64,000 bases of DNA from CADEED01 sp043747875 (GTDB taxonomy: Bacteria > Pseudomonadota > Gammaproteobacteria > Steroidobacterales > Steroidobacteraceae), in contig JAYTOI010000045.1 of NCBI GenBank assembly GCA_043747875.1, positions 1 to 64,000 of the forward strand, written 5' to 3'. Position numbers and translations under genes: made by a program. Below are positions 15,096 through 25,440 of this stretch, piece after piece (positions within the stretch are counted from its first letter, which is position 1; each line of letters opens with the position of its first letter). Below the pieces are notes generated by a model that was not told where the DNA came from, did not search any database, and saw only the letters and a list, made by a program, of their open reading frames with translations.

Positions 15096-18020
15096 TCAGT
15101 TGCAAGGCACGGGGATCCCGTCCACCACGCAGATTCCACCGAGCGGTGGGCTCTCGATCGGCGGCATGGCCCCCACTCCATTGAATCTTGGAGAGACCCG
15201 CACTCCGTTGCTCAGAGTCCACAGAGCCGGCCAGTTGCTGAGCGGCCGGGGACCTGGAGTCGGCCGCGGGGGGAAGTCGACGCAGGGCGGCTTGATGCTG
15301 CCGAGGTCGCCGAGAATGTCATTGAACGCCAGCTGCTGCGCGGCCGCGCTCTCGACCGAGAACTCGAAGTACACGTTGCTGTCCGCGTTCGAGCCGTAAC
15401 AGATGCCGCGCTCGGTGGAGTCCAGGTTGATCGCCAAGGTCGTGGGACCCGTGCTCGACAGCGTGGAAAGCTGAATGGTCTCGATGAGCCGATTGCGATT
15501 CGCGGTGGATGCGGACGAGTTCGTGCAGTACACCTTGATGTTCCCCGTCTTGTCGGCGGTGTTCCCCACGAGCCCCGCGTGGACCGTCAACACCGAGCCG
15601 TTGCCCGCGAGCTGACTGCGCTTGACGCCCGGCGTCACGAACCGGACCGGGCCGGGTTTCGTGACCAGCAACGCCTTGTTGGCGAACCCCGGCCTGTCGG
15701 GAAAGCTGCGCACCTTGAGGTCGTTGGCCGGATCGAGCGTCAGAAAGAAATCTTTGCCGCCCGGCGTGCACTGGTTGATGCCGCTGTCGAAAGGCTCGCA
15801 GCCACAGGTCCCGAACGGATCCTGCACGCGGATGCCGTTAGGGCAGTTCGGAACCCCGTTCCGACAACCCGCGATGGGCATGATCCCACTGGCGTTGGCG
15901 ATGCCGCAGCCGCAGTCGCTGTCGCTCTCGAGGTATGTATCGCAGTTGGGGCGGATGAGCTTGCACCACCTGCCAGCCAGCGAATCGCGATCTGCCGCAA
16001 TGGGCTGCATGAGGTGCCGGCATTCAGCCCGGATGCCGTCGATGCCGTCCTGAGGATTCTCGAGACATCGCTGCGCAATGCGCTCCTCGGGCGTGGGGCA
16101 GTTGCTAGGCAGCTGCACGGTGTCGCCCGGCAGCTTCAGGCCGTAGGCCCGATCGAACAGCTGGCACAGGCAGTGATCGATGCGGTCGGCTTCATTGATC
16201 TGCGCGGCAGCGGGGGAAAATGGATTGGCGCCACCCGGACTGCCCGGCGTGGCCGGCGTGTTGAACCAGAAGTTCTGGCCGTCACCCGCAGACATGCTCG
16301 CGCAGCGTTCGGTCGAAGGCGGCGGCGGCGGATTCTCGGGCGGTGGTGGCTCGTTTCGCATGTAGCCAGGGCACTGCTCGTCGTCGGGGTCGATGACGCA
16401 GATGTCCCTGAAGTCCTCGTCCTGCTCGTTCCCGAGTCTATGCAACTCATCTTTCAGTCGATCCAGGATCGCATCCTGCCTGGCCGAATACCCCGTATCG
16501 ACGTCGCCTGGCTCTGAGGGAAACGCGAACGTCGTCGCATGCTCGATGAGCTCCTGCGTGCGCTCTATCTGCCCCTGCTTTTGATCCAGGTCTTCGTGAA
16601 GCTCCTCGAGCTGCTCACGTGCAGGATGGTTGGGATCGGCATGCGTCGCTTCACCCGTCGCGCGCGCATCTTCCACGGTGATGCTGCGGATGTCTTCGAG
16701 CAGATCCTCCATGTAGGTGCGCGCCGCCTGCCTTTCCGGCTCTGTGAGTCTGGATTCCCTGAGGGACTTCTCGAACTCATCGTCCGCGCTGGCATACGGG
16801 TTGTCGCACTGCGAGCCGAAGTTCTTGAAGGCCGCCATGCACTGCTGGTAGTTGGCGCGGCGATCGCCGATCGACGGCTCGGTGAACCTGCCGACCGCGA
16901 TCGAGATCTGGGACGACGTGCCCGTGCACTGCGGCACGAGTACGTTCGAACCCGGGAAAGGCGTCGACGGCAGCACTCCCGATTGGATGTAGTTGTTGAC
17001 GGCGCGTTCGTTGCCGCCGCAGCTGCTGAAGATGCGGCTCAGATCCAGGCTGAGCAGGCTGGCCACTGTTTCCGCCGCGGCTTCGGAAGTGAGTCCGTAC
17101 AGCGACGCGACCGAATTCGTCACGGCGACGTCGTACGCGGCCAGGAGCTGCAGCGCCCTCACCAGCTCCCCGGCCGCCGGAGTGCGCTCATCGCACACGA
17201 TCTGCTTGAGAACGTCGTATTGACCGAGGCTCAGGTCCAGTGCGGCTCGGGTCACGCCGAGCTTTTCCAGCGAATAGCTGCTGATCGAGCGGTGCGTGAG
17301 GTTGATCTTCAGATACCGGCATACCCGGTTGCGTTCGGCGCTGCGGGGAAAGGCGCGCAGCGAGAGCGCGAACATCTCATCTTCCTGCTCCACCGCGGTC
17401 TGCGAGCCGGCTATGCGCTTCTGCTTCAGGTACTCGGCGAATGCGAACGAGCTCGGCTCGCGGTTTGAGAATGCGACGTGGTCTATGCGCACCGTCATCG
17501 ATGCCGTCGAGGCATGGTAGATGCGGATGCGCCGTATCTGCGTCGCGTCGACCGGTCCGCGACGAACGGTGCCGGGCAGGTCGAGCAAGATGAAATTCCA
17601 GCCGCGCTGCAGGTTCAGCGTGCTGACATTCCAGAACCACTCCTGCTGGTCGTCGGTGGTCGAACTGGAGATCTCGATCTGGCCTGTGTCGCCGGTGGTC
17701 GCGAGCCGATCCGGCCGGTCCACGTAGTACCAGAGCTTGAGATATTTGAACCTGGACACGTCGACCGGGTTGCTGAACAGTTTGCGGAAGCGTACGCCGC
17801 TGCCACCCGCGGCCTTCAGGCTCGCGGCACCGTGCACCTTGATCTGCGTATCGACAGTCAACGTGTTGTTGCCCGTCGTCCAGCCGCTCGTGGCATCGGC
17901 CGTGTCGAGAGTCAGGTCCGGCGGTATGAGCCCGCCCTGCGCGCGCGCCATGGGCATCCACATCGCCAGCGAAATAGCCGCTACGCCGCGCCACGCGCGG
18001 CGAATGGTTCTCTTCTTCAT
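15096..18020 (-). CDS. large secreted protein of unknown function
   Basis: 974 residues with a signal peptide (core VAAISLAMWMPMARA) and a strong AAGGAGGA site. About residues 35-190 look like a carbohydrate-binding-type beta-sandwich (GWTTGNNTLTVDTQIKVHGA, FKYLKLWYYVDRP, GWNFILLDLP). About 200-400 is helical. About 430-545 is highly charged and probably coiled coil (EQLEELHEDLDQKQGQIERT). A Pro-rich linker follows, then a Cys-rich region (CGCGIANASG, CGCEPFD) and a beta-rich C-terminus ending VDGIPVPCN. No enzyme motif recognised. It begins 49 bp after gltD in the same direction, so read-through from gltBD is possible. Confidence 0.7.
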   Translation of the reverse strand: MKKRTIRRAWRGVAAISLAMWMPMARAQGGLIPPDLTLDTADATSGWTTGNNTLTVDTQIKVHGAASLKAAGGSGVRFRKLFSNPVDVSRFKYLKLWYYVDRPDRLATTGDTGQIEISSSTTDDQQEWFWNVSTLNLQRGWNFILLDLPGTVRRGPVDATQIRRIRIYHASTASMTVRIDHVAFSNREPSSFAFAEYLKQKRIAGSQTAVEQEDEMFALSLRAFPRSAERNRVCRYLKINLTHRSISSYSLEKLGVTRAALDLSLGQYDVLKQIVCDERTPAAGELVRALQLLAAYDVAVTNSVASLYGLTSEAAAETVASLLSLDLSRIFSSCGGNERAVNNYIQSGVLPSTPFPGSNVLVPQCTGTSSQISIAVGRFTEPSIGDRRANYQQCMAAFKNFGSQCDNPYASADDEFEKSLRESRLTEPERQAARTYMEDLLEDIRSITVEDARATGEATHADPNHPAREQLEELHEDLDQKQGQIERTQELIEHATTFAFPSEPGDVDTGYSARQDAILDRLKDELHRLGNEQDEDFRDICVIDPDDEQCPGYMRNEPPPPENPPPPPSTERCASMSAGDGQNFWFNTPATPGSPGGANPFSPAAAQINEADRIDHCLCQLFDRAYGLKLPGDTVQLPSNCPTPEERIAQRCLENPQDGIDGIRAECRHLMQPIAADRDSLAGRWCKLIRPNCDTYLESDSDCGCGIANASGIMPIAGCRNGVPNCPNGIRVQDPFGTCGCEPFDSGINQCTPGGKDFFLTLDPANDLKVRSFPDRPGFANKALLVTKPGPVRFVTPGVKRSQLAGNGSVLTVHAGLVGNTADKTGNIKVYCTNSSASTANRNRLIETIQLSTLSSTGPTTLAINLDSTERGICYGSNADSNVYFEFSVESAAAQQLAFNDILGDLGSIKPPCVDFPPRPTPGPRPLSNWPALWTLSNGVRVSPRFNGVGAMPPIESPPLGGICVVDGIPVPCN

Positions 18021-18069
18021 GCGTCCTCCTTGACGTCGTCAACACAGCCGGCGCAAATCTCGAAACTAG

Positions 18070-19554
18070 TTAGGGCAACTCGGTCGCACCCATGAGCCAG
18101 CGGTCGCACTCACGCGCGGCTCCCCGGCCCTCATTGATGGCCCATACGACCAGCGACTGGCCCCTGCGCGCATCGCCCGCGGCGAACACCCCCGGAACGC
18201 TGGTCGCATACCGGTCGTAGTCGGCCTTGACGTTCGATCGCGTGTCGACATCCACCTTGAGGTCCTTGAGCAGCGCCTGCTCAGGGCCGAGGAACCCCAT
18301 GGCCAGCAGCACCAGTTCCGCCGGATGCTCCTGCTCGCTGCCGGGCTGCTCGACGGGGATGAACTGTCCCTGCTCGTTCTTCTCCCAGCGGATGTTCACC
18401 GTGACGACGCCGGCCAGCTTCCCGGCCGCATCGCCCGTGAATCTCTTGACGGTAGTTAGATAGACGCGCGGATCGGAGCCGTACTTCGCGGCGGCCTCTT
18501 CCTGGCCGTAGTCCATCTTGTAGACCTTGGGCCACTCCGGCCAGGGATTGTCGGCGGCGCGATCCATCGGCGGCATGGCCATGATCTCGAGCTGGGTCAG
18601 CGACTTGCAGCCCTGGCGCATCGACGTGCCCACACAGTCGGTGCCGGTATCGCCGCCTCCGAGCACGACGACATTCTTGCCCTGTGCCGTGATCGGCGTC
18701 TCGTCGGGTTTGTCGCGCAGGACGGCCTGGGTGCTCACGGTGAGGAAATCCATCGCGAAGTGCACGCCCTCGAGATGGCGCCCATCCACCGTGAGGTCGC
18801 GCGGCTGCGTGGCGCCCGTGCAGATCACCGTGGCGTCGAAATCCCGGAGGAGCAATTGCGGCTCGACGTTCTCGCCGACGGTCGCGTTGCACAGGAATTT
18901 GATGCCTTCCTTCTCCATGAGCGCAATGCGGCGCGCGACCACTGCGCGCTTGTCGAGCTTCATGTTCGGGATGCCGTACATGAGCAGGCCGCCCGGGCGA
19001 TCCGCGCGTTCGAGCACGGTCACGCTGTGGCCAGCCTTGTTCAACTGCGCGGCGGTCGCGAGCCCCGCGGGCCCCGAACCGATGACTGCGACTTTCTTGC
19101 CGGTGCGCACCACCGGCGGCTCGGCATTCACCCAGCCCTCGTCCCATCCCTTGTCGATGATCGAGTTCTCGATGTTCTTGATGGTGACGGGCGGTGCGGA
19201 AATTCCCAACACGCACGAGCCCTCGCAGGGCGCCGGGCACACGCGGCCCGTGAACTCGGGGAAATTGTTGGTGCGATGCAGGCGATCGAGCGCCTCGCGC
19301 CACAAGCCGCGGAACACGAGATCGTTCCATTCGGGGATGAGATTGTTCACCGGACAGCCCGACGCCATGCCGGAGATCAATTTGCCCGTGTGGCAGAACG
19401 GTACGCCGCAATCCATGCAGCGCGCGCCCTGCTGGCGCAGACGCTTCTCGTCCATGTGATGATGGAATTCGTTCCAATCGCGCACACGTTCGGCCGGCGA
19501 ACGGTCCACCGGCAGCTCGCGCAGGTACTCGATAAATCCTGTTGGCTTTCCCAT
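18070..19554 (-). CDS. gltD: glutamate synthase (NADPH) small chain
   Basis: 494 residues, the usual length. The beta subunit supplies electrons from NADPH through FAD and iron-sulfur clusters to GltB, which makes two glutamates from glutamine and 2-oxoglutarate. Visible signatures: cluster cysteines in CMDCGVPFC and GCPVNNLIP (residues 46-67) and in VCPAPCEGSC; the FAD-binding GSGPAGLATA; the NADPH-binding GGGDTGTDCVGTS; and a C-terminal GVFAAGDARRGQSLVVWAI. It follows gltB in the same direction after 31 bp. Confidence 0.97.
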   Translation of the reverse strand: MGKPTGFIEYLRELPVDRSPAERVRDWNEFHHHMDEKRLRQQGARCMDCGVPFCHTGKLISGMASGCPVNNLIPEWNDLVFRGLWREALDRLHRTNNFPEFTGRVCPAPCEGSCVLGISAPPVTIKNIENSIIDKGWDEGWVNAEPPVVRTGKKVAVIGSGPAGLATAAQLNKAGHSVTVLERADRPGGLLMYGIPNMKLDKRAVVARRIALMEKEGIKFLCNATVGENVEPQLLLRDFDATVICTGATQPRDLTVDGRHLEGVHFAMDFLTVSTQAVLRDKPDETPITAQGKNVVVLGGGDTGTDCVGTSMRQGCKSLTQLEIMAMPPMDRAADNPWPEWPKVYKMDYGQEEAAAKYGSDPRVYLTTVKRFTGDAAGKLAGVVTVNIRWEKNEQGQFIPVEQPGSEQEHPAELVLLAMGFLGPEQALLKDLKVDVDTRSNVKADYDRYATSVPGVFAAGDARRGQSLVVWAINEGRGAARECDRWLMGATELP

Positions 19555-19585
19555 CTATCTATGCTTCTTCCATTTTCCTGGCTTA

Positions 19586-22500
19586 TCAGTTGCCACCGAC
19601 GCGCGAAAGGTCACGCGCGTTTTCTTCGAAGGCCGCCATGATGGCCTCGTCGCCCGACAACCCCTGATCGTGCGCGCGCTTGAGGCAGGCCAACGCGCGC
19701 TTGTAATCCTTCGGGATGACGCGCACGAATTTCGGTAGTTTGGTGGCCCAGGCCGCGAGGATGCGTCGGGCGTGTTCACTGCCGGTTGCCTGCACGTGTT
19801 TCTCGATGAGCGTGCGCAGATCGGCGACCTCTTGCGCATCCTCGACGCGCTCGACGTCCACCATCTGGGCGTTGACGCGGTTGGCGAACTCGTTGTTCTC
19901 GTCGAGCACATAGGCGATGCCGCCCGACATGCCCGCCGCGAAGTTGCGGCCCGTGGGCCCCAGTACCACGACGCGTCCGCCGGTCATGTACTCACAGCCG
20001 TGGTCGCCCACGGCCTCGACCACCGCGTCGACGCCGGAGTTGCGCACCGCGAAACGCTCGCCCGCCATCCCGCGCACGAACACCTCGCCCTTCGTCGCGC
20101 CGTACAGTGCGACGTTGCCGACGATCATGTTCTGCTCGGAGGGGAACGAGGCCAGCGGCGACGGAAACACGGCCAGCTTGCCGCCCGACAATCCCTTGCC
20201 GAAGTAGTCGTTGGCATCGCCCTCGAGCGCGAAGCTCATGCCATTGGGTATGAACGCGCCGAAGCTCTGGCCCGCCGAGCCCTTGAACTTGATCTTGATG
20301 GTGTCGTCGGGCAGACCGGCGGCGCCCCACTTCTTCGTGACCTCACTACCCGTGATGGTACCCACCACGCGGTTGACGTTGCGCACCGGCACTTCCACCG
20401 ACACCTTCTCGCCGCGCGCGATGGCGGGCTCGCACAGCCCCAGCAATGTCGTGACGTCGAGAGCCTTGTCGATGCCGTGATCCTGGCCGATCTGGCGGAA
20501 CCGTCCGATCTCGGGACCCGCGTCCGGAGCGTAGAGGATGTTGCTGAAGTCGAAGCCCTTGGCCTTCCAATGGTCGATGGCGGCGCGCGGCTCGAGCATG
20601 TCCACGCGACCCACCATGTCTTCGACCTTGCGAAACCCCAATTGGGCCATCAACTCGCGCAGATGCTGCGCGATGAAGCGCATGAAGTTCACGGCGTGCT
20701 CCGGCTTGCCGGAGAATTTCTCGCGCAAGCGCGGATCCTGCGTGGCCACGCCCACGGGACAGGTGTTGAGGTGGCAGACACGCATCATGATGCAGCCGAC
20801 GGCGACCAGCGGCGCGGTGGCGAAGCCGAACTCCTCGGCGCCCAACAATGCGGCGATGGCCACGTCGCGGCCGGTCTTCAGCTGGCCGTCGGTCTCGACC
20901 ACTATCCGTGAACGAAGATTGTTGATGACCAGCGTCTGATGCGTCTCGGCGAGCCCGAGCTCCCACGGCAGGCCCGCGTGCGTCAGCGACGTCAGCGGCG
21001 ATGCGCCGGTGCCGCCGTCGTGGCCCGAGATCAGCACCACGTCGGCGTGCGCCTTGGCGACGCCGGCGGCGATGGTGCCCACGCCCACTTCCGCGACCAG
21101 TTTCACGGAGATGCGCGCGTCGCGATTCGCGTTCTTGAGATCGTGGATGAGCTCGGCGAGATCTTCGATGGAATAGATGTCGTGATGCGGCGGCGGCGAA
21201 ATGAGCCCCACGCCCGCGGTGGTGTGCCGCGTCTTCGCGATCCACGGATACACCTTGGTACCCGGAAGCTGTCCGCCTTCGCCGGGCTTCGCGCCCTGCG
21301 CCATCTTGATCTGCAGTTCTTTCGCGTTGACCAGGTAGTGGCTGGTGACGCCGAAGCGGCCGGAAGCCACCTGCTTGATGGCGGAGTTCTTCGAGTCGCC
21401 GTTTTCCATCGGCACGAAACGATCGGGGTCTTCGCCGCCCTCGCCGGTGTTGCTCTTGCCGCCGACGCGGTTCATGGCGATGGCGAGCGTCTCGTGCGCC
21501 TCCTTAGAGATGCTGCCGTAGCTCATGGCGCCGGTCTTGAAGCGCTTCATGATGCTTTCGACCGATTCCACATCGTCGATCGAAATGGATTCGCTCTGCT
21601 TGAAGTCGAGCAGGCCGCGCAGGGTAGATAGGTTGCGGGCCCGGTCGTCGATGAGCTCGGCGTAGCTCTTGTACGTGGCGTACGAGCCCGTGCGCACCGA
21701 CTTCTGCAGGCGATGGATGGATTCCGGATTGAACAGATGGAACTCGCCATCCGCGCGCCACTGGTACTGGCCGCCCGAGGGCAGTTCGGTCTGGAGCTGC
21801 GGCTTGCGCTCGGCGAACGCCGCGGTCTGGCGCATGAGCACTTCACGCGCGATGACGTCGAGCCCGACGCCGCCGACCCGCGAGGCCGTGCCGGTGAAGT
21901 ACTCGTCGATGACGTCCTGGCGCAGGCCCACGGCTTCGAACACCTGCGCGCCGTGATAGCTCTGCACGGCCGAGATGCCCATCTTCGACATCACCTTGAC
22001 CACGCCCTTGACCGCAGCCTTCGCGAAGTTCTTGCAGGCGAGCTTGTGTTCGATGTTCGGCAGCAACTCGTCGCGGATCATGCCGTCGATGGTCTCGAAC
22101 GCGACGTACGGATTGATGACCGAGCAGCCGTAGCCGATGAGCAGCGCGAAGTGATGCACCTCGCGCGCGTCGCCGGTCTCGAGCGCCAGCGACACCTTCA
22201 TGCGCAGGCCCTGGCGGATCAGGTAGTGATGCAGGCCGGCCACGGCCAACAAGGATGGAATGGGCGCCGATTCCTTGTTCACGCCGCGATCGGAGAGGAT
22301 GAGGATGTTGACCTCGTCCTCCTCGATCATGCGTCTGGCTTCGGCGCGCATCTGCTCGATGGCCCTGACCATCCCGTCCTCGCCGCCCTCTCCGTCCCGA
22401 GGGGCGCGGAACAGGATGCTCAGCGTGCCCACCTTGAGGCCCGGCAGCGACAGGCGCCGCACCTTGGCGAACTCTTCGTTGGTGAGCACCGGACCGGGCA

Positions 22501-24208
22501 GCTCGAGGCGACGGCAATCGCCCGGCCGCGGATCGAGCAGGTTGCCTTCCGAGCCCAGCCACACGTCCGAGGACGTGATGATCTCTTCGCGGATGCAGTC
22601 GATGGGCGGATTCGTCACCTGCGCGAACAACTGCTTGAAGTAGTCGTACAGCATGCGTGACTTGGTAGATAGGGCGGCCAGCGGCGTGTCGTTGCCCATC
22701 GAGCCGACGCCTTCGTTGCCGTCGCGCGCCATCGGTGCCATCAGGATGCGCTGGTCTTCGAAGGTGTAGCCGAACGACACCTGCCGCTTGGCCAGCGTCA
22801 CCGGTTCGGGCGCCGGCATCTCGGGCGCGGCCGGCAGATCCTTGAGATGCACGAGGTGCTGCTTGAGCCACTCGCCATACGGACGCTCGTTGATGATCTG
22901 CGCCTTGATCTCCTCGTCCTCGACGATGCGGCCGAGCTCGGTGTCCACGAGGAACATGCGGCCCGGCTGCAGCCGGCCCTTGCGCACGATGTGCTCGGGC
23001 GGAAACTCGAGCACGCCGGCTTCCGACGCCATGACGACCAGATCGTCCTTGGTGACGTAGTAGCGGCCCGGACGCAGACCGTTGCGGTCGAGTACCGCGC
23101 CGATGCGCTTGCCGTCGGTGAAGGAGATGTCCGCGGGGCCGTCCCACGGCTCCATCAAACTACTGTGGTATTGGTAGAACGCCTTGCGCGCCGGATCCAT
23201 CGTGGCGTGCTTCGACCACGGCTCGGGGATCATCATCATGACGGCGTGCGGCATCGAGCGGCCGGAGAGCACCATGAGTTCGAGCACGTTGTCGAACATC
23301 GAGGAGTCCGAACCGTTCGGATTGATGATGGGCGTGATCTTCTTGATGTCCTCGCCGAACACCGGCGACTGGAACAGCGCCTCGCGCGCGCGCATCCAGT
23401 TGATGTTGCCGCGGAGAGTATTGATCTCGCCGTTGTGCGCGATGCAGCGGTACGGATGCGCGCGGTCCCAGCTCGGGAAGGTGTTCGTGCTGAAGCGCGA
23501 ATGCACCAGGCCGATCGCCGTTTCCATGAGCGGGTTCTGCAGGTCGAGGAAATACGCATCGAGCTGCATCGTCGTGAGCATGCCCTTGTAAACCAGGGTC
23601 TTGTGGCTCAGCGACACCACGTACCAGAACTCCGCGCCACCAATCGTCGACACGCGGATCTCGTTGTACGCGCGCTTGCGGATGACGTAGAGCTTGCGCT
23701 CGAACTCGTTCTCGTCGACGGTGTCGGGACCGCGGCCGATGAACACCTGGCGCACGAACGGCTCCGCCGCTTTCGCGGTCTCGCCGAGCATGGAGTTGTC
23801 GGTGGGCACGGTGCGCGCGCCGAGGTAGATCTGGCCTTCGGCCTGTACCACGCGCGCGAACACTTCTTCGATCTTGCGACGCTGCGTCGCATTGCGCGGC
23901 ATGAAGATGTTGCCCGCGGCGTACAGGCCGGGCTCGGGCAGATTGATGCGCGCGTCCTTCTTCGCCACCTTCTTGAGGAAGGCGTGCGGCATCTGAATGA
24001 GGATGCCGGCGCCGTCGCCGGTATTGACCTCGCTGCCGCTGGCACCGCGATGGTCGAGATTCTTCAGGATCTGGATGGCTTGTTTGAGGATGTTGTTCGA
24101 TTTGCGGCCCTTGATGTCCACGACGAAGCCGACGCCGCAGGCGTCATGCTCGAACTGTGGGTCGTAGAGCCCCTGCTTCGGGGGCGGTCCCAAACGAATC
24201 GCGGTCAT
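19586..24208 (-). CDS. gltB: glutamate synthase (NADPH) large chain
   Basis: 1540 residues from ATG 24208, preceded by GGAGGA. The N-terminal class II glutamine amidotransferase domain would be exposed by removal of a 23-residue propeptide, leaving Cys24 (HDACGVGF) as nucleophile. The central and FMN-binding domains follow (SGHDGGTGASPLTSL). Cysteines of the 3Fe-4S cluster are in CIMMRVCHLNTCPVG. The C-terminal GXGXG beta-helix domain is present (GGRVVVLGPTGRNFAAGMSGG). Together with GltD it forms the main nitrogen-assimilation enzyme with glutamine synthetase. A 162-bp leader upstream separates it from the EamA gene and includes a GC-rich hairpin. Confidence 0.98.
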   Translation of the reverse strand: MTAIRLGPPPKQGLYDPQFEHDACGVGFVVDIKGRKSNNILKQAIQILKNLDHRGASGSEVNTGDGAGILIQMPHAFLKKVAKKDARINLPEPGLYAAGNIFMPRNATQRRKIEEVFARVVQAEGQIYLGARTVPTDNSMLGETAKAAEPFVRQVFIGRGPDTVDENEFERKLYVIRKRAYNEIRVSTIGGAEFWYVVSLSHKTLVYKGMLTTMQLDAYFLDLQNPLMETAIGLVHSRFSTNTFPSWDRAHPYRCIAHNGEINTLRGNINWMRAREALFQSPVFGEDIKKITPIINPNGSDSSMFDNVLELMVLSGRSMPHAVMMMIPEPWSKHATMDPARKAFYQYHSSLMEPWDGPADISFTDGKRIGAVLDRNGLRPGRYYVTKDDLVVMASEAGVLEFPPEHIVRKGRLQPGRMFLVDTELGRIVEDEEIKAQIINERPYGEWLKQHLVHLKDLPAAPEMPAPEPVTLAKRQVSFGYTFEDQRILMAPMARDGNEGVGSMGNDTPLAALSTKSRMLYDYFKQLFAQVTNPPIDCIREEIITSSDVWLGSEGNLLDPRPGDCRRLELPGPVLTNEEFAKVRRLSLPGLKVGTLSILFRAPRDGEGGEDGMVRAIEQMRAEARRMIEEDEVNILILSDRGVNKESAPIPSLLAVAGLHHYLIRQGLRMKVSLALETGDAREVHHFALLIGYGCSVINPYVAFETIDGMIRDELLPNIEHKLACKNFAKAAVKGVVKVMSKMGISAVQSYHGAQVFEAVGLRQDVIDEYFTGTASRVGGVGLDVIAREVLMRQTAAFAERKPQLQTELPSGGQYQWRADGEFHLFNPESIHRLQKSVRTGSYATYKSYAELIDDRARNLSTLRGLLDFKQSESISIDDVESVESIMKRFKTGAMSYGSISKEAHETLAIAMNRVGGKSNTGEGGEDPDRFVPMENGDSKNSAIKQVASGRFGVTSHYLVNAKELQIKMAQGAKPGEGGQLPGTKVYPWIAKTRHTTAGVGLISPPPHHDIYSIEDLAELIHDLKNANRDARISVKLVAEVGVGTIAAGVAKAHADVVLISGHDGGTGASPLTSLTHAGLPWELGLAETHQTLVINNLRSRIVVETDGQLKTGRDVAIAALLGAEEFGFATAPLVAVGCIMMRVCHLNTCPVGVATQDPRLREKFSGKPEHAVNFMRFIAQHLRELMAQLGFRKVEDMVGRVDMLEPRAAIDHWKAKGFDFSNILYAPDAGPEIGRFRQIGQDHGIDKALDVTTLLGLCEPAIARGEKVSVEVPVRNVNRVVGTITGSEVTKKWGAAGLPDDTIKIKFKGSAGQSFGAFIPNGMSFALEGDANDYFGKGLSGGKLAVFPSPLASFPSEQNMIVGNVALYGATKGEVFVRGMAGERFAVRNSGVDAVVEAVGDHGCEYMTGGRVVVLGPTGRNFAAGMSGGIAYVLDENNEFANRVNAQMVDVERVEDAQEVADLRTLIEKHVQATGSEHARRILAAWATKLPKFVRVIPKDYKRALACLKRAHDQGLSGDEAIMAAFEENARDLSRVGGN

Positions 24209-24230
24209 TTTCCGTCCTCCAAACACGAAC

Positions 24231-24254
24231 GCGCGGGGCGCAACTTCCCCGCGC
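24231..24254 (-). promoter_or_regulatory. gltB leader hairpin
   Basis: GCGCGGGG (24231-24238) and CCCCGCGC (24247-24254) form a perfect 8-bp stem with an 8-base loop about 25 bases before the gltB ATG, just ahead of the ribosome-binding site. A TTGACA-like hexamer on the minus strand at 24285-24290 could be a -35 element, but I see no good -10 at the right spacing. The rest of the leader is A/T-rich (around 24330-24345) and shows no riboswitch I recognise. Confidence 0.35.
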
Positions 24255-24370
24255 TATGAGCCACACGGCCCATAACTTCTTCGCTGTCAATTGGTTACAT
24301 CTGGAGGCGCGGCCGCGAGGGCGCACTGATCAATCAGATATATATGGAGTCAGATCATACAGACGGACGC

Positions 24371-25267
24371 TCATCGGTCAATCACCGCGTGAGGCGAAGA
24401 CCGCATTCGCAGCCACGCATCGCCGAAAACCGCGGCGAGCACCACGGCCAACCCGAGATAGAACTGTGCATCGAGCTCGCGCTCTTCACCCAGGAAGAGC
24501 GCCGCGATCGACACGGCGTACAGCGGTTCGAGGTTGAGGGCGAGCTGCGTCGTGAACGCGGACAGGTGCCGCAGTGCGGCCAGCGATACCGCGTAGGGAA
24601 TGATCGTGCAGAGAACGGCCAGCACGGCGAGCCATGCCCCGTCTTGAACGCCGGGCAGCACGGGCACTGTCGCGTGCGAGGCCGTGAACGGGAGAATTGC
24701 CGCGATCAACAGAAAGCCCGCACCAAGCTCGAGCCCGGTGACCGCCAATGCATCGTGCTGGCCCAGAAAACGTTTGTTCAGCGCGATGAACACCGCCGCC
24801 AGCGCCGCGGACATCACGCCCACCCAGAAGCCGGCGTGCATCGAATCGGGGATGCCGCCCACGACCAGGGCGACGCCCGGAATCACCGCGATTCCGAGCA
24901 TCAGATTATGTCGCTCGAAGCGCGTGCCGGTGATCACCGGCTCGATCAGCGCCGTGACCACCGGTGCCAGGGCCATGCAGGTGGCGGCCACCGACGCGTT
25001 TGCGAGCTTCACCGACCCGTAGAAAGCCAGCCAGTGAACGGCCACGACGCAGCCGATGCCGGCATAGATGGCGATGAGGCGGCCGGGGATGCGCACGAGC
25101 GCGCGCCACACGCGTGGGATGCACGCCATGACGACGGTGACTGACAACATGCGCCACCACACGAGTTCGAGCGCCGGAAGGGTTATCAACTTGCCGAGGA
25201 TGGCGGTGAAGCCCAATAACACCACGCAGATGTGCAGTTGAACCAGCGCGCGGGTGTGGGGATGCAT
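24371..25267 (-). CDS. EamA/DMT-family transporter
   Basis: 298 residues with about ten hydrophobic helices in two five-helix EamA repeats. The first half has GFTAILGKLI and the WWRMLSVTVVMA segment; the second half ends LFLGEERELDAQFYLGLAVVLAAVF, typical of the second repeat. Members export or import amino acids, nucleosides or other metabolites across the inner membrane; the substrate is not predictable. Same direction as gltB with 162 bp between. A duplicated 11-mer (CACGGTCGCGT at 25284 and 25296) lies just upstream of its start. Confidence 0.82.
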   Translation of the reverse strand: MHPHTRALVQLHICVVLLGFTAILGKLITLPALELVWWRMLSVTVVMACIPRVWRALVRIPGRLIAIYAGIGCVVAVHWLAFYGSVKLANASVAATCMALAPVVTALIEPVITGTRFERHNLMLGIAVIPGVALVVGGIPDSMHAGFWVGVMSAALAAVFIALNKRFLGQHDALAVTGLELGAGFLLIAAILPFTASHATVPVLPGVQDGAWLAVLAVLCTIIPYAVSLAALRHLSAFTTQLALNLEPLYAVSIAALFLGEERELDAQFYLGLAVVLAAVFGDAWLRMRSSPHAVIDR

Positions 25268-25440
25268 CGGTGTAGTTTAGTGTCACGGTCGCGTTCACGG
25301 TCGCGTGCGTCACGGCGTTCGCAAGGCCACAGAAACCCGGCGCGCTGCGCGAGTACGTCATGCCGAGAAACGCGCGGACCGCCGCGCGTGCGGTCGTACT
25401 GCTGGAACGCGCGCATGTGCGGGCCACCGCACCGCAGTAG

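Noticed and set aside
22847..24259. 470-codon plus-strand open frame opposite gltB
   Set aside because: A third-position shadow of gltB, which is certain from its motifs; no ribosome-binding site and random-like composition.
25284..25306. Tandem 11-mer CACGGTCGCGT upstream of the EamA gene
   Set aside because: Only two copies in a GC-rich non-coding stretch; no further copies or structure to suggest iterons or an operator.
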